Below are positions 13,957 through 21,643 of a stretch of DNA of 24,329 nucleotides, in pieces. Position 1 is the first letter of the stretch. Every line of letters begins with the position of its first letter. The position numbers and the translations under genes are program-made. A model generated the notes under the pieces. The model was not told the DNA's origin. It searched no databases and was given only the letters and a program-made list of their open reading frames with translations. Origin of the DNA: JAFGPJ01 sp964439135 (GTDB lineage Bacteria; Planctomycetota; Phycisphaerae; Sedimentisphaerales; Anaerobacaceae); contig CAYTNN010000049.1 in the NCBI GenBank assembly GCA_964439135.1, positions 1-24,329 of the forward strand, written 5' to 3'.

Positions 13957-16206
13957 ATGAAATTAACAAAAATGCTTTTGGCGGTGCTTTTGGCTTGTGC
14001 GGCAGTAGGAGCAAGCGAAAGCAAATCGGTGTATCCGGGAGAAGAATGGGCGACGAAAAGGCCCGAACAAGTCGGTCTGGATTCAAAAAAGCTCAGGGAA
14101 TTGAGCGATTACGCCGGCGGATTCGGCTGCGTGGTGCGGCACGGATATATGGTCTATACATGGGGCGATGCCGGCAGGCGAAATGATGTCGCTTCGGCGG
14201 CAAAACCTCTTTACGCATACTTTTTGTTCAAGGCCGTCGAGGACGGCAGAATCTTCAGCTTCGACGAGCGTCTCAGCAAGTGGGAGCCGCGGCTGAACCG
14301 GATAAACAAAAATCTCGGCTATAAGGACAGTGACATAACGTGGCGGCATTGCGCCAACCAGATATCGTGCTATGGCCTGGCCGAGGCGCCCGGCACGGCC
14401 TTCGCTTATAACGACTGGCAAATGTCGCTGTTCTGGGACACACTGTTTCAGAAGGTCTACGGTGCGAGCTTCGAGACGGTGGATGCCGAGGTCTTTCATC
14501 CGATGCTGACCGACAAGCTTCAATGCCAGGATAATCCGACGTTCATGGCCTTCGGCACAGGCGACAGGCCCGGCCGGCTTGCGATTTCGCCGCGTGATTT
14601 TGCACGTTTCGGCCTGTTGTATCTGCGGGGCGGCAAATGGAAAGATGAGCAACTTCTCAGCCGCCAATACGCGACGATGGCGGTCACCAGTCCCGTGCCG
14701 AACTCGATTCGGCGCGCGGGCAAAATAGCTGCCGAGATGATCCCGGGCCAGCGCTCCATCGGCTCGAGACAAATCCCGGACAACCAGTGCGACCACGCCG
14801 GCAGCTATAGCTGGCTCTGGTGGACAAATGGTATTGACAGCAAAGGCGTGCGGCATTGGCCCGATGTGCCGGTCGATACATACGGCTGCTTCGGGCATGG
14901 CGGGCTGCGCGCTATGGTCGTTTTGCCCGGCCTGGATCTGATTATAAGCTGGAACGACACCAGAATCGAAGGCCGCGAGATGGAAAATCACGCGCTGAAG
15001 CTGCTCAAGGATTCCGTGACATCAACCCCGTCCCAAAGCGGCCGGATTATCGCTGACCCCGAGCATCCGGAGTGGCTCAAGCGCAGCGACGGCAGGCCGT
15101 TCTTTATGTGCGGACCGGGCGATCCGGAGGGTTTTCTCTATCGCGGCAGCTTAAAGCCGGATGGTACCCGCGCCAGCGATCAGATGGAATTGATCGAGAA
15201 AATGAAGGGAACCGGGGCCAACTGCATCTACCTGATGGCGATACGCTCGCATGGCGGCGACGGCGATAAAACTCATAATCCGTTTGTCGATCACGACCCG
15301 GCAAAAGGCATCAATTCCGCCGTGCTGGAACAGTGGGAAACATGGTTTACTGAAATGGATGAAAGTGACATTGTCATATACCTGTTCCTCTATGACGATA
15401 GTGCGCGGATTTGGAGAACTGGCGACAGGGTAGGCGAGGAAGAAAAGAATTTTATTCATTCGCTCGTCAACCGGTTCGAGCATCATAGAAATCTGATATG
15501 GTGCATCGCGGAGGAATACCAGGAGGCATTCAGCGCCGAACGGGTGAAAAATATTGCCGCGGAAATTCACGCTGCCGACGATTACAATCATGTTATCGCC
15601 GTGCACAAGCTCAACGGTCTTGATTTTTCGGAATTTGCCGGCGAGCGGAACATCGACCAGTTCGCGATTCAGTACAACGTCAAGACTGCTGAAGAACTGC
15701 ACGCCGGGCTGGTTAAGGCGTGGGAGCAGGCAAAAGGCCGGTACAATCTGAATATGTCCGAGGCGGCCGACTATGGGACCGGGTCCGAGGCACGCCGAAA
15801 GAGCTGGGCCTGTGCGATGGCCGGCGCGTACGTGATGATTTTAGGGATGGATATCGCCACGACGGCCAAAAGCGACTTGGAAGACTGCGGCCGGCTGGCG
15901 CGTTTTTTTGAGTCGACTGATTTTCAACAAATGACACCACACGATGGGCTTGCATTCGCCGGGACGCAATATGTGCTGGCCCGGCCGGGCGGAAGCTATA
16001 TCGCGTATGCATCGAAATTGCAGGGCAAAATTGGCTTGAAAAACATGCCCGCGGGGGTGTATAAATTACGCTGGTTCGATTGTGCAAGCGGCAGCGAGGT
16101 GACTATGGAAAACGTAACCGTTGCCGGCGGCGACCAAAGCTGGGACAAACCGGGCCGGATCGGCAGCGAAATGGCAGTTTATATCGAACGTATCGGGGGA
16201 TTATGA
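13957..16206 (+). CDS. Secreted serine hydrolase (beta-lactamase fold) fused to a TIM-barrel glycosidase-like domain
   Basis: A 749-residue secreted protein; the signal peptide is MKLTKMLLAVLLACAAVGAS. ATG 13957 is chosen because AAAGG (13946-13950) sits 6 nt upstream; an in-frame TTG at 13951 is too near it. Residues ~25-350 match class C beta-lactamase/esterase-like serine hydrolases: S80-A-A-K83 as the SxxK nucleophile motif, Y151-N-D as the Y-x-N-type motif, and H314-G-G as the KTG-equivalent. Residues ~362-749 form a second domain starting HPEWLKRSDGRPFFMCG, resembling the DUF4038-like glycoside hydrolase barrels, with E519/E520 in WCIAEEY and E602 in NMSEAADYG as possible acid/base and nucleophile, and a short beta domain at the C-terminus. 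The N-terminal assignment is good; the second is by pattern only. The pairing could join deacylation with glycan cleavage. Confidence 0.8.
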   Translation: MKLTKMLLAVLLACAAVGASESKSVYPGEEWATKRPEQVGLDSKKLRELSDYAGGFGCVVRHGYMVYTWGDAGRRNDVASAAKPLYAYFLFKAVEDGRIFSFDERLSKWEPRLNRINKNLGYKDSDITWRHCANQISCYGLAEAPGTAFAYNDWQMSLFWDTLFQKVYGASFETVDAEVFHPMLTDKLQCQDNPTFMAFGTGDRPGRLAISPRDFARFGLLYLRGGKWKDEQLLSRQYATMAVTSPVPNSIRRAGKIAAEMIPGQRSIGSRQIPDNQCDHAGSYSWLWWTNGIDSKGVRHWPDVPVDTYGCFGHGGLRAMVVLPGLDLIISWNDTRIEGREMENHALKLLKDSVTSTPSQSGRIIADPEHPEWLKRSDGRPFFMCGPGDPEGFLYRGSLKPDGTRASDQMELIEKMKGTGANCIYLMAIRSHGGDGDKTHNPFVDHDPAKGINSAVLEQWETWFTEMDESDIVIYLFLYDDSARIWRTGDRVGEEEKNFIHSLVNRFEHHRNLIWCIAEEYQEAFSAERVKNIAAEIHAADDYNHVIAVHKLNGLDFSEFAGERNIDQFAIQYNVKTAEELHAGLVKAWEQAKGRYNLNMSEAADYGTGSEARRKSWACAMAGAYVMILGMDIATTAKSDLEDCGRLARFFESTDFQQMTPHDGLAFAGTQYVLARPGGSYIAYASKLQGKIGLKNMPAGVYKLRWFDCASGSEVTMENVTVAGGDQSWDKPGRIGSEMAVYIERIGGL

Positions 16207-16216
16207 AAGGAATCCG

Positions 16217-16546
16217 ATGAACGATATTCAAATTTTCACGACGCCGATTTTAGATGGGATTAAAATCAGGCAGTACAAAGGGATTGTGATTGTGCGAAAC
16301 GTCAGGGCCGTAAATGTTATCCGTGACTTCTTCACTTCATTTCGTGACATTTTCGGCGGACGGTCGGAGTCGTATCAGGAAGTGATGAAGCTGATGCAGG
16401 ATGACGTTATCGCCGAAGCGAAAGGAGAAGCGATGAGACTGGGCGCCAACGCCATCGTCGGCTTTGCTCTGGACTACGATAACGTCGGTTCCAAAAACAA
16501 GTCGCTCGTAATGGCCTCCGCCAGAGGCACGGCGGTCGTTATATAA
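16217..16546 (+). CDS. YbjQ family (UPF0145) protein
   Basis: A 109-residue cytoplasmic protein closely resembling E. coli YbjQ, a pentamer-forming family of uncertain function sometimes called heavy-metal-binding. The conserved features are TTPILDG near the start, NVIRDFFTSFRDIFGGRSESYQ in the middle, the helix ending EAMRLGANAIVGFALDYD, and the C-terminal strand ARGTAVV. ATG 16217 is chosen over upstream in-frame starts because it matches the family N-terminus and has AAAGGA just before it; the longer frame would overlap the previous gene. It begins 10 bp after that gene's stop and is 32 bp before the redoxin gene, so it may be transcribed with either. The family is firm; function is unknown. 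Confidence 0.9.
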   Translation: MNDIQIFTTPILDGIKIRQYKGIVIVRNVRAVNVIRDFFTSFRDIFGGRSESYQEVMKLMQDDVIAEAKGEAMRLGANAIVGFALDYDNVGSKNKSLVMASARGTAVVI

Positions 16547-16578
16547 TAAGGAAAGGAAAAAAGTCACAGGTGATGCAA

Positions 16579-17943
16579 ATGAGAAACAAAAGATTCGTAT
16601 GGACGATGATTGGCGTTCTCAGCGCAGCGCTTGTGTGCTTAGCCGTCTATTTCTCCGGCCCGCCGGAGAAACCCGAGCAGCCCGCGACTGTTCCTACGGA
16701 CCGGCCGCCTGATGCAGCGAAACAGGCCGAACCAAACGAAGTGACGGCGCAGGCCGAGCCCAATGAAGTGACGCCGCAGGCAGCTTCGGTTAAAGATACT
16801 TTTAAGGATGAGCCCGAGGCACATGCTCTCTACGAGAAGATGATTGAAACGATGCGAAGCGCCGAAAGTCTTTCCTATAAAGGCGATTGCGGCAATTGTA
16901 CCTACATGATCTGGATGAAAAAACCCAACTACTTTCGCGTGGAGACGGTGAACAGGCAAGGCGACGAATGCGGAACCCTTGTCGGCGACGGCGGTCATCT
17001 CTGGATTTATTGGCCGGAAGGTAATTCGCCTGCTTCGGATAACACAGACAGCTATGAAAATAACGGATCAAACGTCTATATGAAAAAGACCACCCCACTG
17101 GCAAGGCACTCTATCGGGCATGAGGTGGGCTGGCTCAGGGCGGGGATGAGTATGACAATAATCGATCCGAGCACCTTCCACGGCTATACGGATTCTCTTC
17201 AGCCCTACCTGGACGGCGTCAGAAGCTGGGACGCGGAGAGCATCAAAGGCCAGGAATGTGACGTGATCGAGGTCAGCTTCATGAAGCGTCAGCGGATCTG
17301 GTACATTTGGCTTTCCAAACAGGACCATCTTCCGCGGAAAATAAAGCAGGTTGTTCGAGTATCCCGCCCTCTCATCGGATATGAACACTGGTCTGATGTC
17401 CAAATCAATGCTGAGATTCCGGACGAGAAATTTGTCTGGTCGCCGCCGGCCGGCTGGCAGCAATGGACGCCGCCCGATCCGGCCGAAAAGCTTCTCAAGC
17501 CGGGCCAGGAGGCGCCCGATTTCGAACTGCTCCTGGCCGACGAAACCAAGGTCAAACTGTCGGACTATCGCGGCAAGATTGTATGGTTCTATATGTGGCG
17601 GGCCGGGTGACCGGCCTGCCGAGAGGAGATGCGTCATCTCCAAACACTCTCTGAAAAGTATAAAGACAAAGGTCTGGTGATTCTCGGTTTCAACTGCTCG
17701 GATGACAAACAGATTGCCCTGGATTTTATGCGGGAAAATTCCGCGACGTTTCCGAGTATTCTGGATTCCTCCGACGCCGCTGTGCAGATCGGATTCAGAG
17801 GCTATCAAATGAGCGGCGTGCCGCTGAATTACATTATCGACCGGGAGGGGAAGATTGTCGAGGCCTGGTACGGTTACGAGGAAGGCCATAAACAAGCGCT
17901 TACGGCACTGGAAAAGGCCGGGCTTAAACTGGAAGGTCAGTAA
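16579..17943 (+). CDS. Probable selenoprotein: LolA-like domain plus TlpA-type thioredoxin domain (UxxC)
   Basis: One 454-residue reading frame if UGA at 17608-17610 is decoded as selenocysteine (U344). ATG 16579 is preferred because AGGTGAT precedes it; GTG 16570 and ATG 16573 are in-frame alternatives. A membrane anchor or signal peptide covers 5-25, then a Pro-rich linker with a repeated AEPNEVTxQA. Residues ~80-295 look like a LolA/RseB-type lipoprotein-binding fold, and ~308-454 are a TlpA/AhpC-TSA thioredoxin domain (GQEAPDFELLLADETKVKLS), with the redox motif WRAG-U344-PAC347-REEM where homologues have CxxC, and the cis-Pro in SGVPLNYIIDREGKIVE. Both sides of the UGA are needed for one fold, they are in the same frame, and a hairpin follows the codon. 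Likely role: thiol reduction at the cell envelope. Sequencing error or a nonsense mutation from TGT/TGC would be the alternative. Confidence 0.82.
17608..17641 (+). promoter_or_regulatory. Recoding site: in-frame UGA and SECIS-like hairpin
   Basis: UGA (17608-17610) is followed 14 nt later by a perfect 7-bp stem, GGAGATG (17625-17631) with CATCTCC (17635-17641), and a CGT loop at 17632-17634. If the top G-C pair opens, the loop is GCGUC, with a G in first position and a GU, as bacterial SECIS elements usually show. The loop lies ~22 nt after the UGA, within the known bacterial range. In bacteria the hairpin recruits SelB with Sec-tRNA. The hairpin is seen directly; its role is inferred. Confidence 0.65.
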
Positions 17944-17945
17944 GA

Positions 17946-19136
17946 ATGAATAATCTGTTTGCAGACAGGATGGCCACAACTCACAAGTCGTTCATCAGGG
18001 AAATTTTGAAGGTTACCCAGGACAGCAATGTCATATCATTCGCCGGTGGTTTGCCGAATCCCAAGCTGTTTCCGGTCAAAGAGCTTGCCGATGCGTGCCT
18101 GAAAGTTCTGCTGGAAGACGGCGAAAATGTTCTTCAGTATAGTACGACCGAGGGCTATCTGCCTTTGAGAAAATATATCGCCGAGCGATACTTCGTAAAA
18201 AAGGGTTTGCAGGTAAGCCCGGATGAGATATTGATCACGAACGGTTCGCAGCAGGGTCTCGATTTAGTCGGCAAAGTGTTCCTGAATAAAGGTGACCGGA
18301 TTGTTATCGAACGGCCGGGCTATCTGGGCGCCATACAGGCATTCGGTATATTTGAACCGTCGTTCGTGCCCATACCTCTGCTCGAAGACGGCATAGATAC
18401 CGGTCTGCTCGAAAAAGCGTTAAATGCTGGCCAGACAAAACTGTTCCATACGGTTATCAATTTCCAGAACCCCTCAGGCGTAACCTATTCACGGCGGAAA
18501 AGAGAAAAGCTTGCCGATCTAATCAAAGCTCATAATATGGTTTTGGTTGAGGACAATCCCTACGGTGAGCTGAGGTTTATTGGCGAAGATTTGCCTTCGA
18601 TGAAGAGTTACCTCCCGGATGGCACGATTGTTTTAGGCTCATTTTCGAAAGTGGTGACACCGGGACTGAGGCTCGGATGGATTTGTGCGGCTACGGATGT
18701 AATGGAAAAAATCGTTGTGGCAAAGCAGTCATCCGACCTGCACTCGAATTATCTCTCGCAGAGGGCCGTCTATCGGTATCTGATTGACCACGACCTCAAC
18801 GAGCATATTCTGAACATCAGAAAGGTTTATAAAAAGCAGAGAGATTTGATGGTATCGATGATAGAGCAACATTTTCCGGAAGAGATAAAATGCACGAAGC
18901 CTGAGGGGGGCATGTTCTTGTGGGCAACACTTCCGGAGAATCTTTCATCATTACATTTATTTAAGCTCGCAGCGGAAGAAAATGTAGCTTTTGTTCCAGG
19001 CAGAGCGTTTTATGTAGATGGCGGCGGGGATAATACGCTGAGACTTAACTTTTCGAATTCGGACGAAGAGAAGATCGAAGAGGGGATAAAACGGCTGGCG
19101 AAGGTTATAAAAAGAGTCTTGACGGAAAACAAATAG
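17946..19136 (+). CDS. PLP-dependent aminotransferase, class I/II (2-aminoadipate/LysN-like)
   Basis: A 396-residue fold-type I aminotransferase. Landmarks: substrate-binding segment ISFAGGLPNPKLFP, the cofactor-binding YSTTEGYLPLR and ITNGSQQGLDL, the NPSGVTYSRRKRE and VEDNPYGELRF segments (N and D contacting the ring), the Schiff-base lysine K235 in GSFSKVVTPGLRLGW, and the C-terminal Arg in NTLRLNFSN that binds the substrate carboxylate. This is the subgroup including 2-aminoadipate aminotransferase and the catalytic half of MocR regulators, without a winged helix. It probably transfers amino groups between an amino acid and 2-oxoglutarate; the exact amino acid cannot be read from sequence. 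The start lies 2 nt after the stop of the selenoprotein gene with GGAAGG inside that gene's end, so translation is coupled. Confidence 0.93.
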   Translation: MNNLFADRMATTHKSFIREILKVTQDSNVISFAGGLPNPKLFPVKELADACLKVLLEDGENVLQYSTTEGYLPLRKYIAERYFVKKGLQVSPDEILITNGSQQGLDLVGKVFLNKGDRIVIERPGYLGAIQAFGIFEPSFVPIPLLEDGIDTGLLEKALNAGQTKLFHTVINFQNPSGVTYSRRKREKLADLIKAHNMVLVEDNPYGELRFIGEDLPSMKSYLPDGTIVLGSFSKVVTPGLRLGWICAATDVMEKIVVAKQSSDLHSNYLSQRAVYRYLIDHDLNEHILNIRKVYKKQRDLMVSMIEQHFPEEIKCTKPEGGMFLWATLPENLSSLHLFKLAAEENVAFVPGRAFYVDGGGDNTLRLNFSNSDEEKIEEGIKRLAKVIKRVLTENK

Positions 19137-19144
19137 ACCGGATT

Positions 19145-19176
19145 TTACACGAGCGGCCGGTTGCTGATTCGTGTAA
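19145..19176 (+). repeat. Inverted repeat, possible hairpin after the aminotransferase gene
   Basis: Perfect 8-bp arms TTACACGA (19145-19152) and TCGTGTAA (19169-19176) around a 16-nt loop, starting 8 bp after the aminotransferase stop. There is no following T-tract, so it is not a classic intrinsic terminator; it may be a 3' mRNA stabiliser or an operator for the next gene. Confidence 0.5.
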
Positions 19177-19243
19177 GGATGAAAGCCTGACAAGTATAAA
19201 AACTGTCGGCGAAGAAATTACCGAAGAAAGTGAGGTGATTGTT

Positions 19244-19729
19244 ATGGATAAGCTATACGAAGACTCGGAGACGGGATGCTGCCCGAGATTCGATCCTGAG
19301 CCGTGGGATGAAAAGGAGGTGACTTTTCAGGATAAACTATTCGTCAAAGACCACGTCAGGAGTTTCTTTCACATCCCGCTGAACTTCGGGAAAGTCATGG
19401 TCAGGAACATGGAGAAAATTCAACAGGCCGGCGCCCTCGTGCCGACGCCCGTGATGCTCTCGGACGAGAAGTCTCTCTGGGGCAGCGATATCTATATCGC
19501 GGTCGCCAGGGATGTGCCGGGGGCAACTATGGCGAGGATATCAGGGACATTTTTAACTAAGGTATTCGAAGGGCCGTATCAAAACGCAGGCAAATGGGCG
19601 CAGGAAATGAAGGCATACGTCAAATCGAAGGCCAGGGAGATTCAGAAGATGTACTTCTTCTATACGACCTGCCCGAAATGCGCCGAGTTTTACGGCAGGA
19701 ATTATACCGTAATATTGGCGAAGATTTGA
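19244..19729 (+). CDS. Conserved protein of unknown function with a CPKC motif
   Basis: A 161-residue soluble protein. ATG 19244 is preferred because GAGGTGAT precedes it by a few bases; GTG 19235 in frame overlaps that site. I recognise the overall sequence as a widespread conserved family (opening LYEDSETGCCPRFDPEPWDE, middle VMLSDEKSLWGSDIYIAV, end YTTCPKCAEFYGRNYTVILA) but cannot attach a proven function; database entries of similar sequence are, as I recall, loosely called hydrolase. Visible features are the adjacent Cys pair C12-C13 and the CxxC C143-P-K-C146, which could bind metal or be redox-active together. The alternating beta pattern is reminiscent of GyrI-like small-molecule-binding domains, a guess only. 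No signal peptide. It follows the aminotransferase by 107 bp. Confidence 0.8.
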   Translation: MDKLYEDSETGCCPRFDPEPWDEKEVTFQDKLFVKDHVRSFFHIPLNFGKVMVRNMEKIQQAGALVPTPVMLSDEKSLWGSDIYIAVARDVPGATMARISGTFLTKVFEGPYQNAGKWAQEMKAYVKSKAREIQKMYFFYTTCPKCAEFYGRNYTVILAKI

Positions 19730-19756
19730 GCGACGAATCCTGAATACGTTTGATTT

Positions 19757-19785
19757 AAAGGAGAACCCCTCAATGAATTGAGGGG
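19757..19785 (+). promoter_or_regulatory. Leader hairpin with strong Shine-Dalgarno and a two-codon mini-ORF
   Basis: AAAGGAG (19757-19763) is followed 9 nt later by ATG AAT TGA (19773-19781), a Met-Asn-stop frame. That ATG lies across the loop of a perfect hairpin, CCCCTCAA (19766-19773) with TTGAGGGG (19778-19785). The 3' arm contains GAGGGG, the only likely Shine-Dalgarno for the real start at 19795. The arrangement could hide the downstream ribosome site until ribosomes occupy the upstream one. Seen directly; regulation is inferred. Confidence 0.5.
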
Positions 19786-19794
19786 CTAAATATT

Positions 19795-20559
19795 ATGTTT
19801 GGTGATAGTGCGACCGCTTTAACAATATTGTTTATTATCCTCGCCGCGGGTATCGGTGCTTTTGTCAGAAAAAGGAGCAGGGACAAGTGCCTGCGGGATT
19901 TCGAGCAGAATATGGTGACGCTGGAAGAGAAGTCCGGAAAAACAATCTGGGGTAAGGTAAGGGTCGAAAATACCGGGTTGGAATTCGTTTATCCCGAAAA
20001 GCATAAAGACGAAGAAGGGCACGATGAAACCAGCTACATTCTATACAAATACGAGTACCCGGATATTGCAGCGGTGATTCGTTTTCACGATGAGCTGAGC
20101 GAACAAAATAAGAGGGCACGAGAAAAAGAGTTGAAGAGGACATATCACCCCGGGACCTGGTGCAGGCTCAAAAGGCGAATCCTGAACGTTTTTCGAACCG
20201 TCAGAGATTCGGTCGTGGAGATTATCAATCTGCTTATCAGTCAGGCGAAGAAAGCCACCCCCGCGGGCAAGGTGCTGACTTCTCAGGACAAGTATGTCTC
20301 GCAGATGAAGCAGGAACTGATGGCCTCGTCGGGAGCTTCCTTCGAGCCTTTGCTGGAAAGATATATCGGCCACAAAGTCGTGCTCGAGATGATTAAGGGC
20401 GACAAAATATTCGAATACTGCGGCGTGCTAAAGGAATACACGGCAGAGTTTATCGAAATCATGGACGTCAATTACGCCCCGAAGCCGGGCCAGCCGGCCA
20501 GGACGGCCGACCTCGTCGTGCCCCGCAAATACGGCCTCATTCGGCATCTTGCGGAATAA
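19795..20559 (+). CDS. Membrane-anchored protein of unknown function
   Basis: A 254-residue protein not assigned to a family. One N-terminal membrane helix (about 7-24, TALTILFIILAAGIGAFV) is followed by basic residues (RKRSRDK), predicting the bulk in the cytoplasm. Residues ~45-95 contain a small beta-rich unit (GKTIWGKVRVENTGLEFVYP), then a charged helical region (~95-185) and a C-terminal part (~195-254) with a second beta unit (YIGHKVVLEMIKGDKIFEYCGVLKEYTAEFIEIMDV) resembling an Sm-like or PRC-type barrel, as in proteins that carry a sequence of the form VxLEL-x-GxxxEYxGVLxxYxxxFI; this resemblance is my own reading. The start follows the leader hairpin at 19757-19785. The convergent SWIM gene ends 61 bp after its stop, with no clear terminator between. 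Confidence 0.75.
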   Translation: MFGDSATALTILFIILAAGIGAFVRKRSRDKCLRDFEQNMVTLEEKSGKTIWGKVRVENTGLEFVYPEKHKDEEGHDETSYILYKYEYPDIAAVIRFHDELSEQNKRAREKELKRTYHPGTWCRLKRRILNVFRTVRDSVVEIINLLISQAKKATPAGKVLTSQDKYVSQMKQELMASSGASFEPLLERYIGHKVVLEMIKGDKIFEYCGVLKEYTAEFIEIMDVNYAPKPGQPARTADLVVPRKYGLIRHLAE

Positions 20560-20620
20560 TATTCGCATTCGAGACAAAAGGCTTCAATGTCCCCTGCTCA
20601 TGTTCGTTACATCCCGGGAG

Positions 20621-21631
20621 TCAAGGAGTGGCATGATCGCGTACCTGCCAATGTAACCTTGCGAGAGCAATGAATGTTTGTGGCCGCAGTTTCAACCGCC
20701 CCGAAGTCTTCTCCCAGCGGTATATGCTGGCCGGAGTTACTTCAAGACGCTCTGCAAACTCCGATACTGAAAGCTTGAGTTGACTTCGCAGTCTTGCCAC
20801 CGATTTGCCCGTTGGCCGGATTCGCGGAAGTTCGCTGGTTTCCGCATCGTTTCTCATTGCAACACGTTTTACTGAGGACTTTTTCCGGCCGGTGATTTTG
20901 GAAATCCTGGTTTTCTTCTTAGCTGTTGTGACTCTGTCAATATCAACACCAAAAATATCGGCGATCCTGTCATCGGCAATGGTTTTGCCGGCACCGGCAA
21001 CGGAATCAGGCAGTGAGATATCGCCGGCAATCAATTCATTTGCTTCAACGTCTCGAAGCGTGAATAACAGTTCGGGCCGGCTGTCAAGCCGGTTGCCGAC
21101 GCCGTATAAAACAGCGGCAACATGTTTGCACATTTCAGCCCAGTCAGGACAATCGCAGTGCAGATCGATTTGTCCCGGCAAAGGCAGTAATCCCTCGGTA
21201 CGATTGGTTACTATGGACATAACATGATCAGATAGTCGTCCCTGAAGCAATTCGAGCATCGACCCAATTTGTCCGCTGCATCGGTTCTTTATCGCCTTCC
21301 AGATGGAAGCCTTCAGTGGTTTGATCTTAATTATGACGTTATAGAGCTCCGACCCGCTGACAATAGCCTTGATTTGCCCGGTTTCTACAGTCAAGTGACA
21401 GACCGAGCCGTTACGCGCATAAGTTCGACCGCGAGGTAGTCGGTTTTCAAAATCAGAAAAAGACTCAAGATGTTCGCACCACGCCTTGCCCCAGAAACTG
21501 CGGGCGATGGTTCGTCCCTCGATTTCAATAGGTTGAATGTTCTTGCCCTTTTTCCGAAGTTGCTGCATTTTCCGCAGAGCCTTCGCTCGTCGCTGAGCTA
21601 CCGGAACATAAGGGCTCCAATAGTATGCCAT
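20621..21631 (-). CDS. SWIM zinc-finger protein with C-terminal helix-turn-helix
   Basis: A 336-residue protein with a SWIM zinc finger, C159-x-C161-x6-C168-x-H170 (CDCPDWAEMCKH), a motif thought to bind DNA or proteins and often found beside or inside SNF2-family ATPases. The N-terminal ~150 residues (YYWSPYVPVAQRRAKA, then IARSFWGKAWCEHLESFSDFENRLPRGR) match the usual bacterial SWIM-protein opening. Residues ~210-280 are a Lys-rich linker. Residues ~283-330 (LRSQLKLSVSEFAERLEVTPASIYRWEK) form an XRE-type helix-turn-helix, which I do not regard as standard in this family. The gene begins 12 bp after the stop of the SNF2 gene on the same strand, so the two form an operon and probably a complex or shared pathway; the process is not known. 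Confidence 0.9.
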   Translation of the reverse strand: MAYYWSPYVPVAQRRAKALRKMQQLRKKGKNIQPIEIEGRTIARSFWGKAWCEHLESFSDFENRLPRGRTYARNGSVCHLTVETGQIKAIVSGSELYNVIIKIKPLKASIWKAIKNRCSGQIGSMLELLQGRLSDHVMSIVTNRTEGLLPLPGQIDLHCDCPDWAEMCKHVAAVLYGVGNRLDSRPELLFTLRDVEANELIAGDISLPDSVAGAGKTIADDRIADIFGVDIDRVTTAKKKTRISKITGRKKSSVKRVAMRNDAETSELPRIRPTGKSVARLRSQLKLSVSEFAERLEVTPASIYRWEKTSGRLKLRPQTFIALARLHWQVRDHATP

Positions 21632-21643
21632 AGTGAATATCCT

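Noticed and set aside
16570..17943. Two separate genes, a 346-residue redoxin ending at 17610 and a 104-residue protein starting at ATG 17629.
   Set aside because: The split would cut the thioredoxin active site in two and the second ATG lies inside the SECIS-like stem with no Shine-Dalgarno spacing; the frames are in phase, so a single recoded gene explains more.
19145..19176. Intrinsic terminator after the aminotransferase gene.
   Set aside because: The inverted repeat is followed by GGATGAAAG and not a T-run, and its loop is long (16 nt).
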